The position numbers were made by a program, and so were the translations under genes. Source: JANTGF01 sp963750735 (GTDB taxonomy: Bacteria; Bacteroidota; Bacteroidia; Bacteroidales; VadinHA17). From it: a stretch of 64,000 nucleotides of DNA. The stretch is from positions 1-64,000 of the forward strand of contig CAVVRY010000009.1 in assembly GCA_963750735.1 (NCBI GenBank). The letters are read 5' to 3'. The notes under the pieces are model-generated. The model was not told the DNA's origin and did no database searches. It saw only the letters and a list, made by a program, of their open reading frames with translations. Numbering within the stretch: the first letter of the stretch is position 1; each line of letters opens with the position of its first letter. Shown here one piece after another: positions 39,303-47,928 of this stretch.

Positions 39303-40199
39303 CTAAACATTATTGAGATTATCCAAATAGTTAATGATTCCTGTGTTTTCAGGAAAGGTCATTATATTTTTATATTTTAATTCAGATACCTCCTTCGACA
39401 GCTGACCGGTAAAGATTACTTTCTTATTCATAAATGTCCTCGCCATTTTCTCTGCATATTCCTTTGGAATGACTCCGGAAATGGCAGATATAAAAGATGT
39501 AATCAAGATATCTGAATTCCAGATCCGATCTGTTTCAATAACGGACTGAAGGGGTGTGAACTGGCCTAAATACATAAGCTCGTGGCCTCTCTTTTTAATA
39601 AGGTAAGCCAGGAACAATATTCCCAATTCGTGAAGCTCCCCCTCTGGCAAAAACAGTATAAATCGTTTACTGTGAATGGATACCGGATGATTCTGGGCAT
39701 CTATATTTGCTATAAGCTTTTGACGGATTAGATTGGAAACAAAATGCTCCTGACCAGGATTAACTGCACCCGTTTGCCAGAGCAATCCAATTCTTTGTAA
39801 AAAAGGAAAGACGATATTTAGAAAAGATTTTTCAAAGCCCTGGACCATAATTGATTTTGAGAGAATGTCATTAAATTTAGACTCACTCATAGTGATCATG
39901 GCCAGTACAAGAGATTCAATTTGCGTTTTAAACTCACCTGCATCCAGTGATAAATATTCAACCTTCTCCTGGATTTCAGTTTCTGAGAACCCTGAAATAT
40001 GGGATATTTTAAATCCCTTATCATTTAGAATAGAAATATTTATTATTCTCCTTACATCTTCATCATCATAATACCGGATATTAGTTGAGGTTCTTTTCGG
40101 ATTGAGGATACTGTAACGTTTCTCCCAGATTCGTATAGTATGTGCTTTTATACCGGTAAGGTGCTCAAGGTCTTTAATTGAGTATTGCGCCATATTCAT
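39303..40199 (-). CDS. MerR-family regulator with CarH/LitR-type cobalamin-binding domain
   Basis: A 298-residue one-component regulator. Residues about 5-75 are a MerR winged helix (YSIKDLEHLTGIKAHTIRIW ... RYYDDEDVRRI). The middle part has Trp141 followed nine residues later by Glu151-His152, the Wx9EH motif of B12-dependent photoreceptors. Glu188-x-His190-x-x-Gly193 follows (GELHELG), the lower-ligand motif of the same class. A Rossmann-like domain completes it. By analogy with CarH it would bind adenosylcobalamin and repress in the dark, releasing DNA in light. The downstream sigma gene and the fasciclin gene share its promoter element, making them candidate targets. Confidence 0.85.
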   Translation of the reverse strand: MNMAQYSIKDLEHLTGIKAHTIRIWEKRYSILNPKRTSTNIRYYDDEDVRRIINISILNDKGFKISHISGFSETEIQEKVEYLSLDAGEFKTQIESLVLAMITMSESKFNDILSKSIMVQGFEKSFLNIVFPFLQRIGLLWQTGAVNPGQEHFVSNLIRQKLIANIDAQNHPVSIHSKRFILFLPEGELHELGILFLAYLIKKRGHELMYLGQFTPLQSVIETDRIWNSDILITSFISAISGVIPKEYAEKMARTFMNKKVIFTGQLSKEVSELKYKNIMTFPENTGIINYLDNLNNV

Positions 40200-40238
40200 A
40201 ATTTAGTCTTTAAAAATAAAACATTTTGCAATACTTTT

Positions 40239-40268
40239 TGTTCAGTTTTTCAACATTTTTTTTCAACA
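40239..40268 (-). promoter_or_regulatory. shared element before the MerR gene
   Basis: TGTTCA (40239-40244), 14 bases, then TTTTTCAACA (40259-40268) has the same spacing as the elements at 39110 and 42351 and agrees with TTATTAAACA at eight of ten positions. An extra TCAACA half-site at 40250-40255 lies in the spacer. This fits autoregulation of the MerR gene. Confidence 0.45.
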
Positions 40269-40406
40269 TTTTTTTGAAGATCAAATCTGGGCTCAATTTA
40301 TCTATCCAAATCCACGTTCCTGGCAGATAAGTTAGCATAAATTTATCCATTTTAAATCCTATATTCTCCATCATTTCTAAAGTCTAAAAGAGGATGACTG
40401 CTCAAT

Positions 40407-40444
40407 AAAAAAAAGAGCCGGTAACCCCACAGAGTCACCGGCTC
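40407..40444 (-). terminator. rho-independent terminator of the fasciclin gene
   Basis: On the minus strand, GAGCCGGT and ACCGGCTC form an 8-bp perfect GC-rich stem (40444-40437 and 40422-40415), directly followed by eight T residues (40414-40407). It lies about 37 bases after the fasciclin stop codon and separates it from the MerR gene. Confidence 0.9.
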
Positions 40445-40480
40445 AAACCTACCCAACTTAAGTAAACAAAACCTTAAATC

Positions 40481-42298
40481 TTATAAACTAGGGATGAGTA
40501 CCTTATCAATTACATGGATCACACCATTTGTTCCATTTACGTTAACCTGGATTACAGTTGCATCCGTATTGGTCATATCCTGATCTGAAATAGTAACCCC
40601 ACTCTCAGCAAGATTTACTTTCAAAGTCTGGCCATTTACTGTAGCAGGCTCAACACCATCAGATAAATCAGTAGAATATATTCTTGAACCAATTACGTGA
40701 TATTTCAATACTTCTGAAATTTGTGCACTTGTTAATGTTGAAGTTACCGCAGATATTTCGGCAAATGCAGCATCAGTCGGAGCAAAAATCGTGAAGCTTC
40801 CATTTTCATTTGAAATTGCATCCAAAACAGCTTGCTGACTAGGATCAGTAAGCAGTGAAACCAGTGTTGTAAATTCTGCATTACTGGCTTGTGAAAGTGC
40901 AGCAGCTATTTCTACAACCGTTTGTGAAGGAGGCATCAAAGTTCTGTTAATGGTATGAATTACACCATTTGATTTTTCAATATCTACAGCTGTGATCATT
41001 GAAGAACCATTGATGTATACGTTCGTACCAAGGCTCAGATAGAATTTATCAAATCCACCACTGTTCAATGTAGTTACAATACCATCAGCTGGCAATCCAC
41101 TTGACATAACTTTTGCGCCAAGAACATGATAAAGCAAAATAGGAGTTAAATCTTCTTTTGAAAGACCTTCAAGTGAAGTAATTCCAGCAGCTTCAAATGC
41201 ATCATTATCCGGTGCAAATACTGTGAAAGGGCCATCAGTTAATAATGTACTAACCAATTCAGCTTTTACTAAAGCAGCTGTTAAAGTAGAATAACTTTTC
41301 CTGAATAAAGGAACCTCAACAATAGTTCCCAGAGCACTCTTATAAAGAGAGGGCAAAAGAACTGCATCAATCACATGAACAACCCCATTTGTAGCTTCAA
41401 TGTCAGCCAAGGCAACATTTGCATCGTCAATTTTAACACCACTACTTAAATCAACTGTTACGGATTCTCCATTAAGAGTTTCATATCCTGTGGATTCAAG
41501 GTCGGTACTTTTTGCTGCAGAACCTAGAATATGATATTTTACGATATCCAGTAAAACATTCTCTGGAATTTCATCTATACTTGAAAGACCGAGTGCATTC
41601 AGAACGGCACTAAAAGCATCATTGGTTGGAGCAAAAACTGTTAGATTAGCATTTTCATCAGCTGCAGCTGCCAGAATATCACTTAATCCCGGCAAGGACA
41701 AAATAGCTACCAATGAAGATAAATTTGCATTTCCAATAGCGAGTTCAGCAATTGACATTTGCATTCCACTCAAATCCAAATTTTCCGGGAGGAGAACTTT
41801 GTCAATAAGGTGAATGACACCATTCTTTGCTTCAACGTCTGCTGCTGTAACAGTGGCATCATTTATTTTAACACCATTTGATAAATCAACAGTAACATTC
41901 TCGCCATTTAAAGTTCCTACGGTGCCTGCAGTAAGGTCACCTGACATAACTTTTCCACTAACTACATGGTATGTAAGCACCTTTGTTAATTCTGCAGGAG
42001 TAGCTAATAAATAAGCCACAACTGTTGGATCCAATGCCGCAAAAGCATCATTGGTTGGAGCAAATACAGTAAAAGGACCTTCCCCTTTAAGAGTTGCTCT
42101 TAGACTTGCCGCATCAATAGCAGCTTTTAATGTAGAAACACCAGCGTTCAAATCCACAATCTGCATTATGTCATTGGTTGGAGCTGGTTCTGTATCATCA
42201 TCCTTTTCACAGCTTGTAGCAAATAAAGTCAGGCTGACTACAAGAGCCATAAAAAAGAATCTTGGATACTTTTCAAATTGATTTTTTAAATTTTTCAT
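40481..42298 (-). CDS. fasciclin-domain lipoprotein, four FAS1 repeats
   Basis: A 605-residue surface lipoprotein (FATSC, Cys30, followed by an acidic EKDDDTEP linker). It has four FAS1 domains at about 45-170, 180-312, 325-460 and 465-605. Each carries the H1 motif (GPFTVFAPTNDAF, NLTVFAPTNDAF, GPFTVFAPDNDAF, SFTIFAPTDAAF) and the H2 end (VIHLIDKVLLP and close variants). FAS1 repeats mediate adhesion or matrix contacts. A perfect spaced copy of the element found before the sigma gene lies upstream, and a strong terminator closes the gene, so it is a single-gene unit probably under the same regulator. Confidence 0.93.
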   Translation of the reverse strand: MKNLKNQFEKYPRFFFMALVVSLTLFATSCEKDDDTEPAPTNDIMQIVDLNAGVSTLKAAIDAASLRATLKGEGPFTVFAPTNDAFAALDPTVVAYLLATPAELTKVLTYHVVSGKVMSGDLTAGTVGTLNGENVTVDLSNGVKINDATVTAADVEAKNGVIHLIDKVLLPENLDLSGMQMSIAELAIGNANLSSLVAILSLPGLSDILAAAADENANLTVFAPTNDAFSAVLNALGLSSIDEIPENVLLDIVKYHILGSAAKSTDLESTGYETLNGESVTVDLSSGVKIDDANVALADIEATNGVVHVIDAVLLPSLYKSALGTIVEVPLFRKSYSTLTAALVKAELVSTLLTDGPFTVFAPDNDAFEAAGITSLEGLSKEDLTPILLYHVLGAKVMSSGLPADGIVTTLNSGGFDKFYLSLGTNVYINGSSMITAVDIEKSNGVIHTINRTLMPPSQTVVEIAAALSQASNAEFTTLVSLLTDPSQQAVLDAISNENGSFTIFAPTDAAFAEISAVTSTLTSAQISEVLKYHVIGSRIYSTDLSDGVEPATVNGQTLKVNLAESGVTISDQDMTNTDATVIQVNVNGTNGVIHVIDKVLIPSL

Positions 42299-42350
42299 GA
42301 TAAATATTTTATTTGTTTAACTTAAGGGGTAAACAGGCCAAACAATATTT

Positions 42351-42380
42351 TGTTCATTTATTTCTATATTTTATTAAACA
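42351..42380 (-). promoter_or_regulatory. shared element before the fasciclin gene
   Basis: TGTTCA (42351-42356), 14 bases, then TTATTAAACA (42371-42380) is identical in sequence and spacing to the element before the sigma gene. Here no TAnnTTTG box is found between the parts. The element may therefore itself be an ECF-sigma promoter (read on the minus strand, TGTTTAA, 17 bases, TGAACA), with the neighbouring sigma factor as reader. Repressor site and ECF promoter are both possible. Confidence 0.5.
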
Positions 42381-42389
42381 TTATCTTTG

Positions 42390-42707
42390 TATTTATTACT
42401 AACATTCTATTAATCTGGCTGTTAAGTCCTAATAAAAAATAATATTTTTTATCTTTAATAATTTTTTATTCGGATATATTAAGAAGCGGCTATATATATA
42501 TTAATACAAGCTAAGGTGAAATAGATCTATCATAGACTTAATTTTATAAGATTCGGCTACAAAAATCATGGTTCCGCATTAAAACCATTATCTTTAAGTG
42601 AACAATTCCAATTTGTGTCTGTTGATTAATTAAATTGCATTTCGATATTTATTAATAGCAAGATCAATCACACAAATAGGTTTTTAGTACTTATATAAAC
42701 TTAGTAC
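42390..42707. other. divergent gap between fasciclin and DegV genes
   Basis: Very AT-rich sequence with no gene. The left end belongs to the fasciclin upstream region. The right half should hold the promoter of the DAK2-DegV gene, but no good TTTG/TAnnTTTG pair was found. Confidence 0.4.
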
Positions 42708-44510
42708 ATGAATTCATTAAAAGAATCATACAGGGAAATTGATGGAAAGAGGTTGTATTATTTATTTATTGCCGGAGCTAAGAAAATCATAGAAAACCAG
42801 GTTAAACTAAATAAGATAAACGTATTTCCAGTAAATGATGGAGATACTGGTTCAAATATGGCCTCTACTGTTCAGCCTGTAATTGAATTGGTAAAACCCG
42901 ACAGGTCCTATAAAATAATGGCTGATCTGATTGCTGAGACAACCCTGGTAAATGCCCGGGGTAATTCAGGTATTATTTTTGCCCAGTTCCTTTACGGAAT
43001 AAGCAATGAAACATCAGAATTAAAATCAATTACACTTGAACAATTTATTGAAAGTGTTAAAAAATCTGTTACTTATATTTATAATGCTGTTGCTCAACCG
43101 GTAGAAGGAACCATGTTGACGGTAATTAGTTCCTGGGCAAATTATATCTCAGAAAACAAAACAAAGTTTAGTGACTTTAATCAATTGTTTATAAGCTCTG
43201 AAGCCATCCTCGAAAAAGCTCTTGCCGAAACAAAGACGAAACTTGAAATCTTGAGGAAAGCAAATGTGGTTGATGCCGGAGCAAATGCATTTGTATATTT
43301 TATTAAAGGTATAATAGAGTTTATTCACACGAAAAATATCAGGCAACTGATCCAGATAAAATCCGAAATTGACAGCTCCATTAATATTGAAGAACATGTG
43401 CCTGAACATATTGATTTCAGGTACTGTACAGAAGCTTTGGTTAAAAATCTGAATATTGATCAAAAGACTCTTTCAAAGTTTTTACAGGAAAAGGGAAATT
43501 CAGTCGTAGTTGCAGGAGGGGGGAAAACCAGTCGCTTTCACGTACATACAAATGATCCTCCCATGCTATTTGAGCAACTTCAGCAATATGGAATCATTTC
43601 ATATCAGAAAGTGGATGATATGCTTCGACAAAATCAGGCAGTTTACAACCGTAAATGGAATATTGCACTGGTAACAGATTCAGCATGTGACCTGCCACAG
43701 GAACTATTTGATAAATTTCATATTCATTTGTTGCCTATAAACATATATTTTGGCGAAAATCATTACCTGGATAAAGTAACCATCCAATCTGACCAATTTT
43801 ATGACAGGCTGGATAAGGAGGGCGATTACCCAAAAACTGCCCAGATCAATGAAAAAGCCTTCAATAATTTATATTCTCAACTATGCTCTCATTACGATGC
43901 GGTAATATCTGTTCATTTAACAGGTAAATTCAGCGGAACTTTTTATAACAGTCAAAAGGCTGCAGAAAAAGTTAGCAAAGAGTTTAATAAGCCCATTCAT
44001 GTATTCGATTCAAAAAGCCTTTCAGGGGCATTGGGACTTGTTGTATTGCGCATAGCAGAAGCCATTGAAAAAGAAGAACCATTGGATAAGATTATCAAAG
44101 ATACAGAAAAGTGGATTTCCGAATCACGCATATTTGTAAGTGTAAAAACATTAAAATACATGGTTCGTGGCGGTAGGGTTTCTCCATTTAAAGGATTTAT
44201 TGCAAAAATGCTGAATATTAATCCTATTGTCTCCATGGATAAAAATGGGAAATCAATAATATTTGGAAAAACCTACACGCAGAAATCAAATATGCAAAAG
44301 GTTATGAAACATATCAAAAATACCAGCGAGGGTAAACAAATCTGGAATTATATTGTTTTACATGCAAACAATAAAGAGGCAGCCGGCTGGTATGAAAAGG
44401 AAATGAAGGCATATACAGCCAAAGAGCCTGTCGCAGTTGTAAATATTTCACCGGTTATTGGGGCCAACGCGGGCCTGGGTGCAGCATCAGTTGCTTTTAT
44501 GTACAATTAA
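42708..44510 (+). CDS. DAK2-DegV fusion protein (fatty-acid kinase type)
   Basis: A 600-residue cytoplasmic protein joining two functions that are separate genes in Firmicutes. The N-terminal DhaL/DAK2-like kinase domain (about 1-310) has the metal-ATP motif NVFPVNDGDTGSNM and NARGNSGIIF. The C-terminal DegV lipid-binding domain (about 320-598) has IALVTDSACDLPQEL, FSGTFYNSQKAA and the closing NISPVIGANAGLGAASVAF. In the FakA/FakB system FakB carries an exogenous fatty acid that FakA phosphorylates; the fusion would do both (inference). It starts a long plus-strand run. Confidence 0.87.
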   Translation: MNSLKESYREIDGKRLYYLFIAGAKKIIENQVKLNKINVFPVNDGDTGSNMASTVQPVIELVKPDRSYKIMADLIAETTLVNARGNSGIIFAQFLYGISNETSELKSITLEQFIESVKKSVTYIYNAVAQPVEGTMLTVISSWANYISENKTKFSDFNQLFISSEAILEKALAETKTKLEILRKANVVDAGANAFVYFIKGIIEFIHTKNIRQLIQIKSEIDSSINIEEHVPEHIDFRYCTEALVKNLNIDQKTLSKFLQEKGNSVVVAGGGKTSRFHVHTNDPPMLFEQLQQYGIISYQKVDDMLRQNQAVYNRKWNIALVTDSACDLPQELFDKFHIHLLPINIYFGENHYLDKVTIQSDQFYDRLDKEGDYPKTAQINEKAFNNLYSQLCSHYDAVISVHLTGKFSGTFYNSQKAAEKVSKEFNKPIHVFDSKSLSGALGLVVLRIAEAIEKEEPLDKIIKDTEKWISESRIFVSVKTLKYMVRGGRVSPFKGFIAKMLNINPIVSMDKNGKSIIFGKTYTQKSNMQKVMKHIKNTSEGKQIWNYIVLHANNKEAAGWYEKEMKAYTAKEPVAVVNISPVIGANAGLGAASVAFMYN

Positions 44511-44521
44511 ATACTTATAAT

Positions 44522-45313
44522 ATGAGTTTTTTTCAAATCTATATCCAGGCATTTCTTTTCATTATGATTTTGATGAGTGCACTTTGGATAATCAGTATAT
44601 TTATTAAAAATGTAAGCATAGTAGATCTTTTCTGGGGGCCTGGATTTGTGCTGGCAGGATTTGTCTATTTTTTGAATACAGAAGGATTTGCGCTTCGAAA
44701 ACTCATTCTGATTTCTTTACTAACTATATGGGGATTAAGGCTTTTCGTATACATTACATGGCGAAACCATGGCAAGGGTGAAGATTTTCGATACCAGAAT
44801 TTCAGAAAAGACTATGGCGAGCATCGCTATTGGTGGGTTAGCTTTTTTCAGACCTTCCTGCTGCAGGGTGTTCTCATGTGGCTTATTTCAGTTCCCCTGC
44901 TGGGTGCAATGTATTTTAAGGGAGACAGCCAGCTAAACCTTTTTGACTATCTGGCCATCCTTGTTTGGATTGTAGGATTTGCTTTTGAAGCCGGGGGAGA
45001 CTTTCAGCTGGCACGGTTTAAAAGAAATCCTGAAAACAAGGGCAAAGTCCTAAATAAAGGATTCTGGAAATATACCCGTCATCCAAATTATTTTGGTGAT
45101 GCCACCCTGTGGTGGGGATATGGACTTTTTTCAATAGCAGCAGGTTGCTACATCCCAATTATCGGGTCGCTTTTAATGACTTTGTTAATCATCAAAGTTT
45201 CAGGTGTATCCTTGCTCGAAAAAACACTTAAAAACTCCAAACCCCAATACCGGGAATATATTGAAAGTACAAGTTCATTTTTCCCCTGGTTTCCAAAAAA
45301 ACAAACTAAGTAG
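44522..45313 (+). CDS. DUF1295 membrane protein (steroid 5-alpha-reductase-like)
   Basis: A 263-residue inner-membrane protein with six to seven helices. DUF1295 is marked by NVSIVDLFWGPGFVLAGFV, WGLRLFVYITWRNHGKGEDF and the C-terminal WKYTRHPNYFGDATLWWGYG, the isoprenylcysteine methyltransferase/5-alpha-reductase signature that binds cofactor. It probably reduces or modifies a membrane lipid. It starts 11 bases after the DegV gene, so the lipid link may be functional. Confidence 0.88.
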   Translation: MSFFQIYIQAFLFIMILMSALWIISIFIKNVSIVDLFWGPGFVLAGFVYFLNTEGFALRKLILISLLTIWGLRLFVYITWRNHGKGEDFRYQNFRKDYGEHRYWWVSFFQTFLLQGVLMWLISVPLLGAMYFKGDSQLNLFDYLAILVWIVGFAFEAGGDFQLARFKRNPENKGKVLNKGFWKYTRHPNYFGDATLWWGYGLFSIAAGCYIPIIGSLLMTLLIIKVSGVSLLEKTLKNSKPQYREYIESTSSFFPWFPKKQTK

Positions 45314-45321
45314 ACCTCAAC

Positions 45322-46068
45322 ATGCCTTTTTATAAAAATATATGGCTTATTTTATTCTTCCTCTGGGGTTTACCTCTAACCTATTATCGCAGTAAATTCC
45401 GTAAACTGGTATATCAAACCGATAGCTGGGTCATCAACATTAAACCCGTTTTTGGTAAAGAACTCAGAGCCATATTTGGGAATATATACCCGGAAAATAA
45501 ATCATACATTAAATTCAGGAATTTTTACCGCTTTTACCTGGTGATTTACCTGATATTATTTGTCTTATACTTTTCATTTAAAAACAACGATCAAAAAATT
45601 AATACCATGGATAAAATTCAAGTAGGCAGTGAAGTGCCGGTTTTTAGTTTGCCCGACCAGAATGGAAATACTTATTCGCTTAAGGATGTTCTGGGGAAAA
45701 AGAAATTAGTTATCTATTTTTACCCTAAGGATGATACCCCAGGCTGCACAAAGGAAGCCTGTTATTTCCAGGATATGTTTGAAGTGTTCAAGGAGGCTGA
45801 TGCAGAAGTTATTGGAATAAGCGGGCAATCGGTTGAAAGCCACAAAAAATTTGCCGACAAAAACAGGCTAACATTTACCTTATTGAGCGATGAAGGAAAC
45901 AAAATAAGAAAACAATTTGGCGTACCCACAAATTTCCTGGGATTGCTGCCTGGCAGGGTAACATATGTTGTAGATAAAACCGGTAAAGTAAACTATATGT
46001 TTAATTCTCAAACAGAGGTAACCAAACACATCGATGAGGCTTTGCGCATTATACAGGAATTAAATTAA
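45322..46068 (+). CDS. membrane-anchored BCP-type peroxiredoxin
   Basis: A 248-residue protein with two parts. Residues 1-95 contain two transmembrane helices (about 6-22 and 71-87) around a basic/aromatic stretch that I do not recognise. Residues 97-248 are a full bacterioferritin-comigratory-protein peroxiredoxin: FSLPDQNGNTYSLKDV, then DDTPGCTKEAC with peroxidatic Cys142 and the resolving Cys147 five residues on. It would reduce hydroperoxides at the membrane surface using thioredoxin. Met97 (MDKIQVGSEVP) looks like the normal start of a soluble BCP, so an internal start is also possible. It follows DUF1295 by 8 bases. Confidence 0.85.
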   Translation: MPFYKNIWLILFFLWGLPLTYYRSKFRKLVYQTDSWVINIKPVFGKELRAIFGNIYPENKSYIKFRNFYRFYLVIYLILFVLYFSFKNNDQKINTMDKIQVGSEVPVFSLPDQNGNTYSLKDVLGKKKLVIYFYPKDDTPGCTKEACYFQDMFEVFKEADAEVIGISGQSVESHKKFADKNRLTFTLLSDEGNKIRKQFGVPTNFLGLLPGRVTYVVDKTGKVNYMFNSQTEVTKHIDEALRIIQELN

Positions 46069-46094
46069 GCTTTTTGTTAAGTTCATTCTCAGGA

Positions 46095-47222
46095 ATGAAA
46101 TATTTTCTTACTATCCTAACAATGATGGTCATTTCTGGTGCTGCCCCGGCCCAGGACATAGAAACTCTTTTCCTGAAATATCCCATTTCGAAATACGATA
46201 CAATACTCTATAAGCGAATTATAAAGTTTGATCAGGAAAGCACACTATTCCATGTTGAAGATTATTACGAAAATGGACAAATAGAGATGGAGGCCAGCTA
46301 TAGTGCTCTGGATAAAAATATAAAAGAGGGGCATTGGTGCAACTATAAAACAAATACAAAAGAGGGTTTATATAAAAAATGGTTCAGGAATGGACAGTTA
46401 GAATACTCCGGATCCTATAAAAATGGACTCAGAGAAGGACTTTGTACCTCCTGGTATGAAAATGGCCAAAAGGAATCTGATAAAACCTGGAGCAAAGGTC
46501 AGTTAAATGGGAATTGTAAATATTGGAACGCACAGGGAGAATTACAATTTGACCTGACATTTGAAAACGGAATAAATCAAAATCCAGAAGAGGTTAACTA
46601 CCATTATATAAAATATTTACCTCAAGGATATAAAAGCGATACTTTAAATAAATGGCCACTGCTAATATTTTTACACGGCGGGTCAGGGAGAGGCACCGAT
46701 ACACTTGACTTATATGATTATGGCCCTTTCGATCAAACATACCGGGGTAGGGAATTTCCATTTATTATTGTGGCCCCCCAATGCCCCAAACACATCCGTT
46801 GGTCGACTGAAAACTGGTTTGAAAATTTCTATAGTGAGCTAATCTCAAAGTACAATATCGATACAAACAGGATATATTTAACCGGTGTCAGCCTTGGTGG
46901 TTCCGGAACATGGTACCTGGCTGTAAAGTACCCTGAAAAATTTGCTGCTATTGCTCCCATATCCGGATTTACAAATCACATGGATTATATTCACAATAAT
47001 ATTTATCGTTTGAAGGATATGCCAGTCTGGGCATTTCATGGAGAATTGGACAAAAATGTGCCATTCGAAGAAACAGAAAGCCTTGTTAACAAGTTGAAGA
47101 AGATTAACAATAAGCTTAAATTTACCCCTTATCCCGATGAAGGGCACTCGATTCATCATTTAATATACCCGGGGAACGAATTGTACGATTGGTTTATTGA
47201 AATTGATAATACATTGAAATAA
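46095..47222 (+). CDS. MORN-repeat and alpha/beta hydrolase fusion, secreted
   Basis: A 375-residue exported protein from the ATG at 46095 (signal ending AAPAQD). Residues about 50-165 hold four MORN-like repeats (YYENGQIEMEASYS, WFRNGQLEYSGSYKNG, WYENGQKESDKTWSKG, YWNAQGELQFDLTF). An esterase-type hydrolase domain follows: FLHGGSGRG oxyanion region, GVSLGGSGTW with nucleophile Ser266, Asp in HGELDKNVP and His in PDEGHSIHH. It is likely a secreted ester or phospholipid hydrolase, with the MORN part as a lipid- or protein-binding module. I know of no close precedent for this order. Confidence 0.82.
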   Translation: MKYFLTILTMMVISGAAPAQDIETLFLKYPISKYDTILYKRIIKFDQESTLFHVEDYYENGQIEMEASYSALDKNIKEGHWCNYKTNTKEGLYKKWFRNGQLEYSGSYKNGLREGLCTSWYENGQKESDKTWSKGQLNGNCKYWNAQGELQFDLTFENGINQNPEEVNYHYIKYLPQGYKSDTLNKWPLLIFLHGGSGRGTDTLDLYDYGPFDQTYRGREFPFIIVAPQCPKHIRWSTENWFENFYSELISKYNIDTNRIYLTGVSLGGSGTWYLAVKYPEKFAAIAPISGFTNHMDYIHNNIYRLKDMPVWAFHGELDKNVPFEETESLVNKLKKINNKLKFTPYPDEGHSIHHLIYPGNELYDWFIEIDNTLK

Positions 47223-47277
47223 TGAAACTTAATTATTGTCATTTACAGTAATGATATAATTGCCAAAATTTAAAAAG

Positions 47278-47901
47278 ATGAAAGCAGTCAAAAATATTCT
47301 TAATGGATTCTTCTTGCTTAAACATCAAATAATACGAGGTGTAATAATTATTTGCATCCTCCTCCCTGTTTTCTCGGCTTATGCCATGGCACAGGATGAA
47401 GGTTTAAGCTTTACAGTAAAATCGAAAAATGAAACTCCAAATAGTGTATCCTTTTCTCCGGATGGAAAGTATATTGCCGCAGGGGTTTATGGGGCTGCCA
47501 GGATATGGAAAATACCCAATGGTGAATACAAGGATTACAAGGTAAAACTCAAAAATACAACACCCTTATTTGTAAATTTCTCCCCTGACGGTAAGCTTAT
47601 AGCTGCAGGAATAAATGGAGGGGTAAGGATCTGGGAAATCAGTTCCGGTGATTTTAAAGATTATGATGCAATATCTAAAAATGAAATTCCTGTCTCAGTT
47701 AGTTTTTCTCCCGATGGAAAATATATTGCAGCAGGGGTTTATGGCCATGTAAGGATATGGGAGGTTAAATCAGGAGAATTCCAGGATTGTAAGACAGCTG
47801 TTAGAAATGAAACACCAAAATTTGTTCATTTTTCCCCTGATGGGAAATCTGTTGTTGCAGGTGTCTGGGGAGAAGTAAGGGTCTGGAAAATAAATCTATA
47901 G
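47278..47901 (+). CDS. WD40-like protein with four 42-residue repeats
   Basis: A 207-residue protein with a signal/anchor (IIICILLPVFSAYAMAQDEG) and four tandem repeats. Each begins FSPDGK and continues on the plan I-AAG-x-x-G-x-VRIWE; starts lie about 42 residues apart, and the last ends at RVWKINL. Repeats one and three are also similar at DNA level. Four blades are too few for a closed propeller, so it either associates with itself or is a truncated copy. The preferred start is 47278 (MKAVKN). Confidence 0.8.
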   Translation: MKAVKNILNGFFLLKHQIIRGVIIICILLPVFSAYAMAQDEGLSFTVKSKNETPNSVSFSPDGKYIAAGVYGAARIWKIPNGEYKDYKVKLKNTTPLFVNFSPDGKLIAAGINGGVRIWEISSGDFKDYDAISKNEIPVSVSFSPDGKYIAAGVYGHVRIWEVKSGEFQDCKTAVRNETPKFVHFSPDGKSVVAGVWGEVRVWKINL

Positions 47902-47928
47902 ATTGCAAGGCCCTAAAATCGGCTTTTC

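Noticed and set aside
40250..40275. TTCAACATTTTTT tandem repeat before the MerR gene as a CRISPR-like or satellite repeat
   Set aside because: Only two 13-base units; better explained as clustered TCAACA half-sites of the shared regulatory element.
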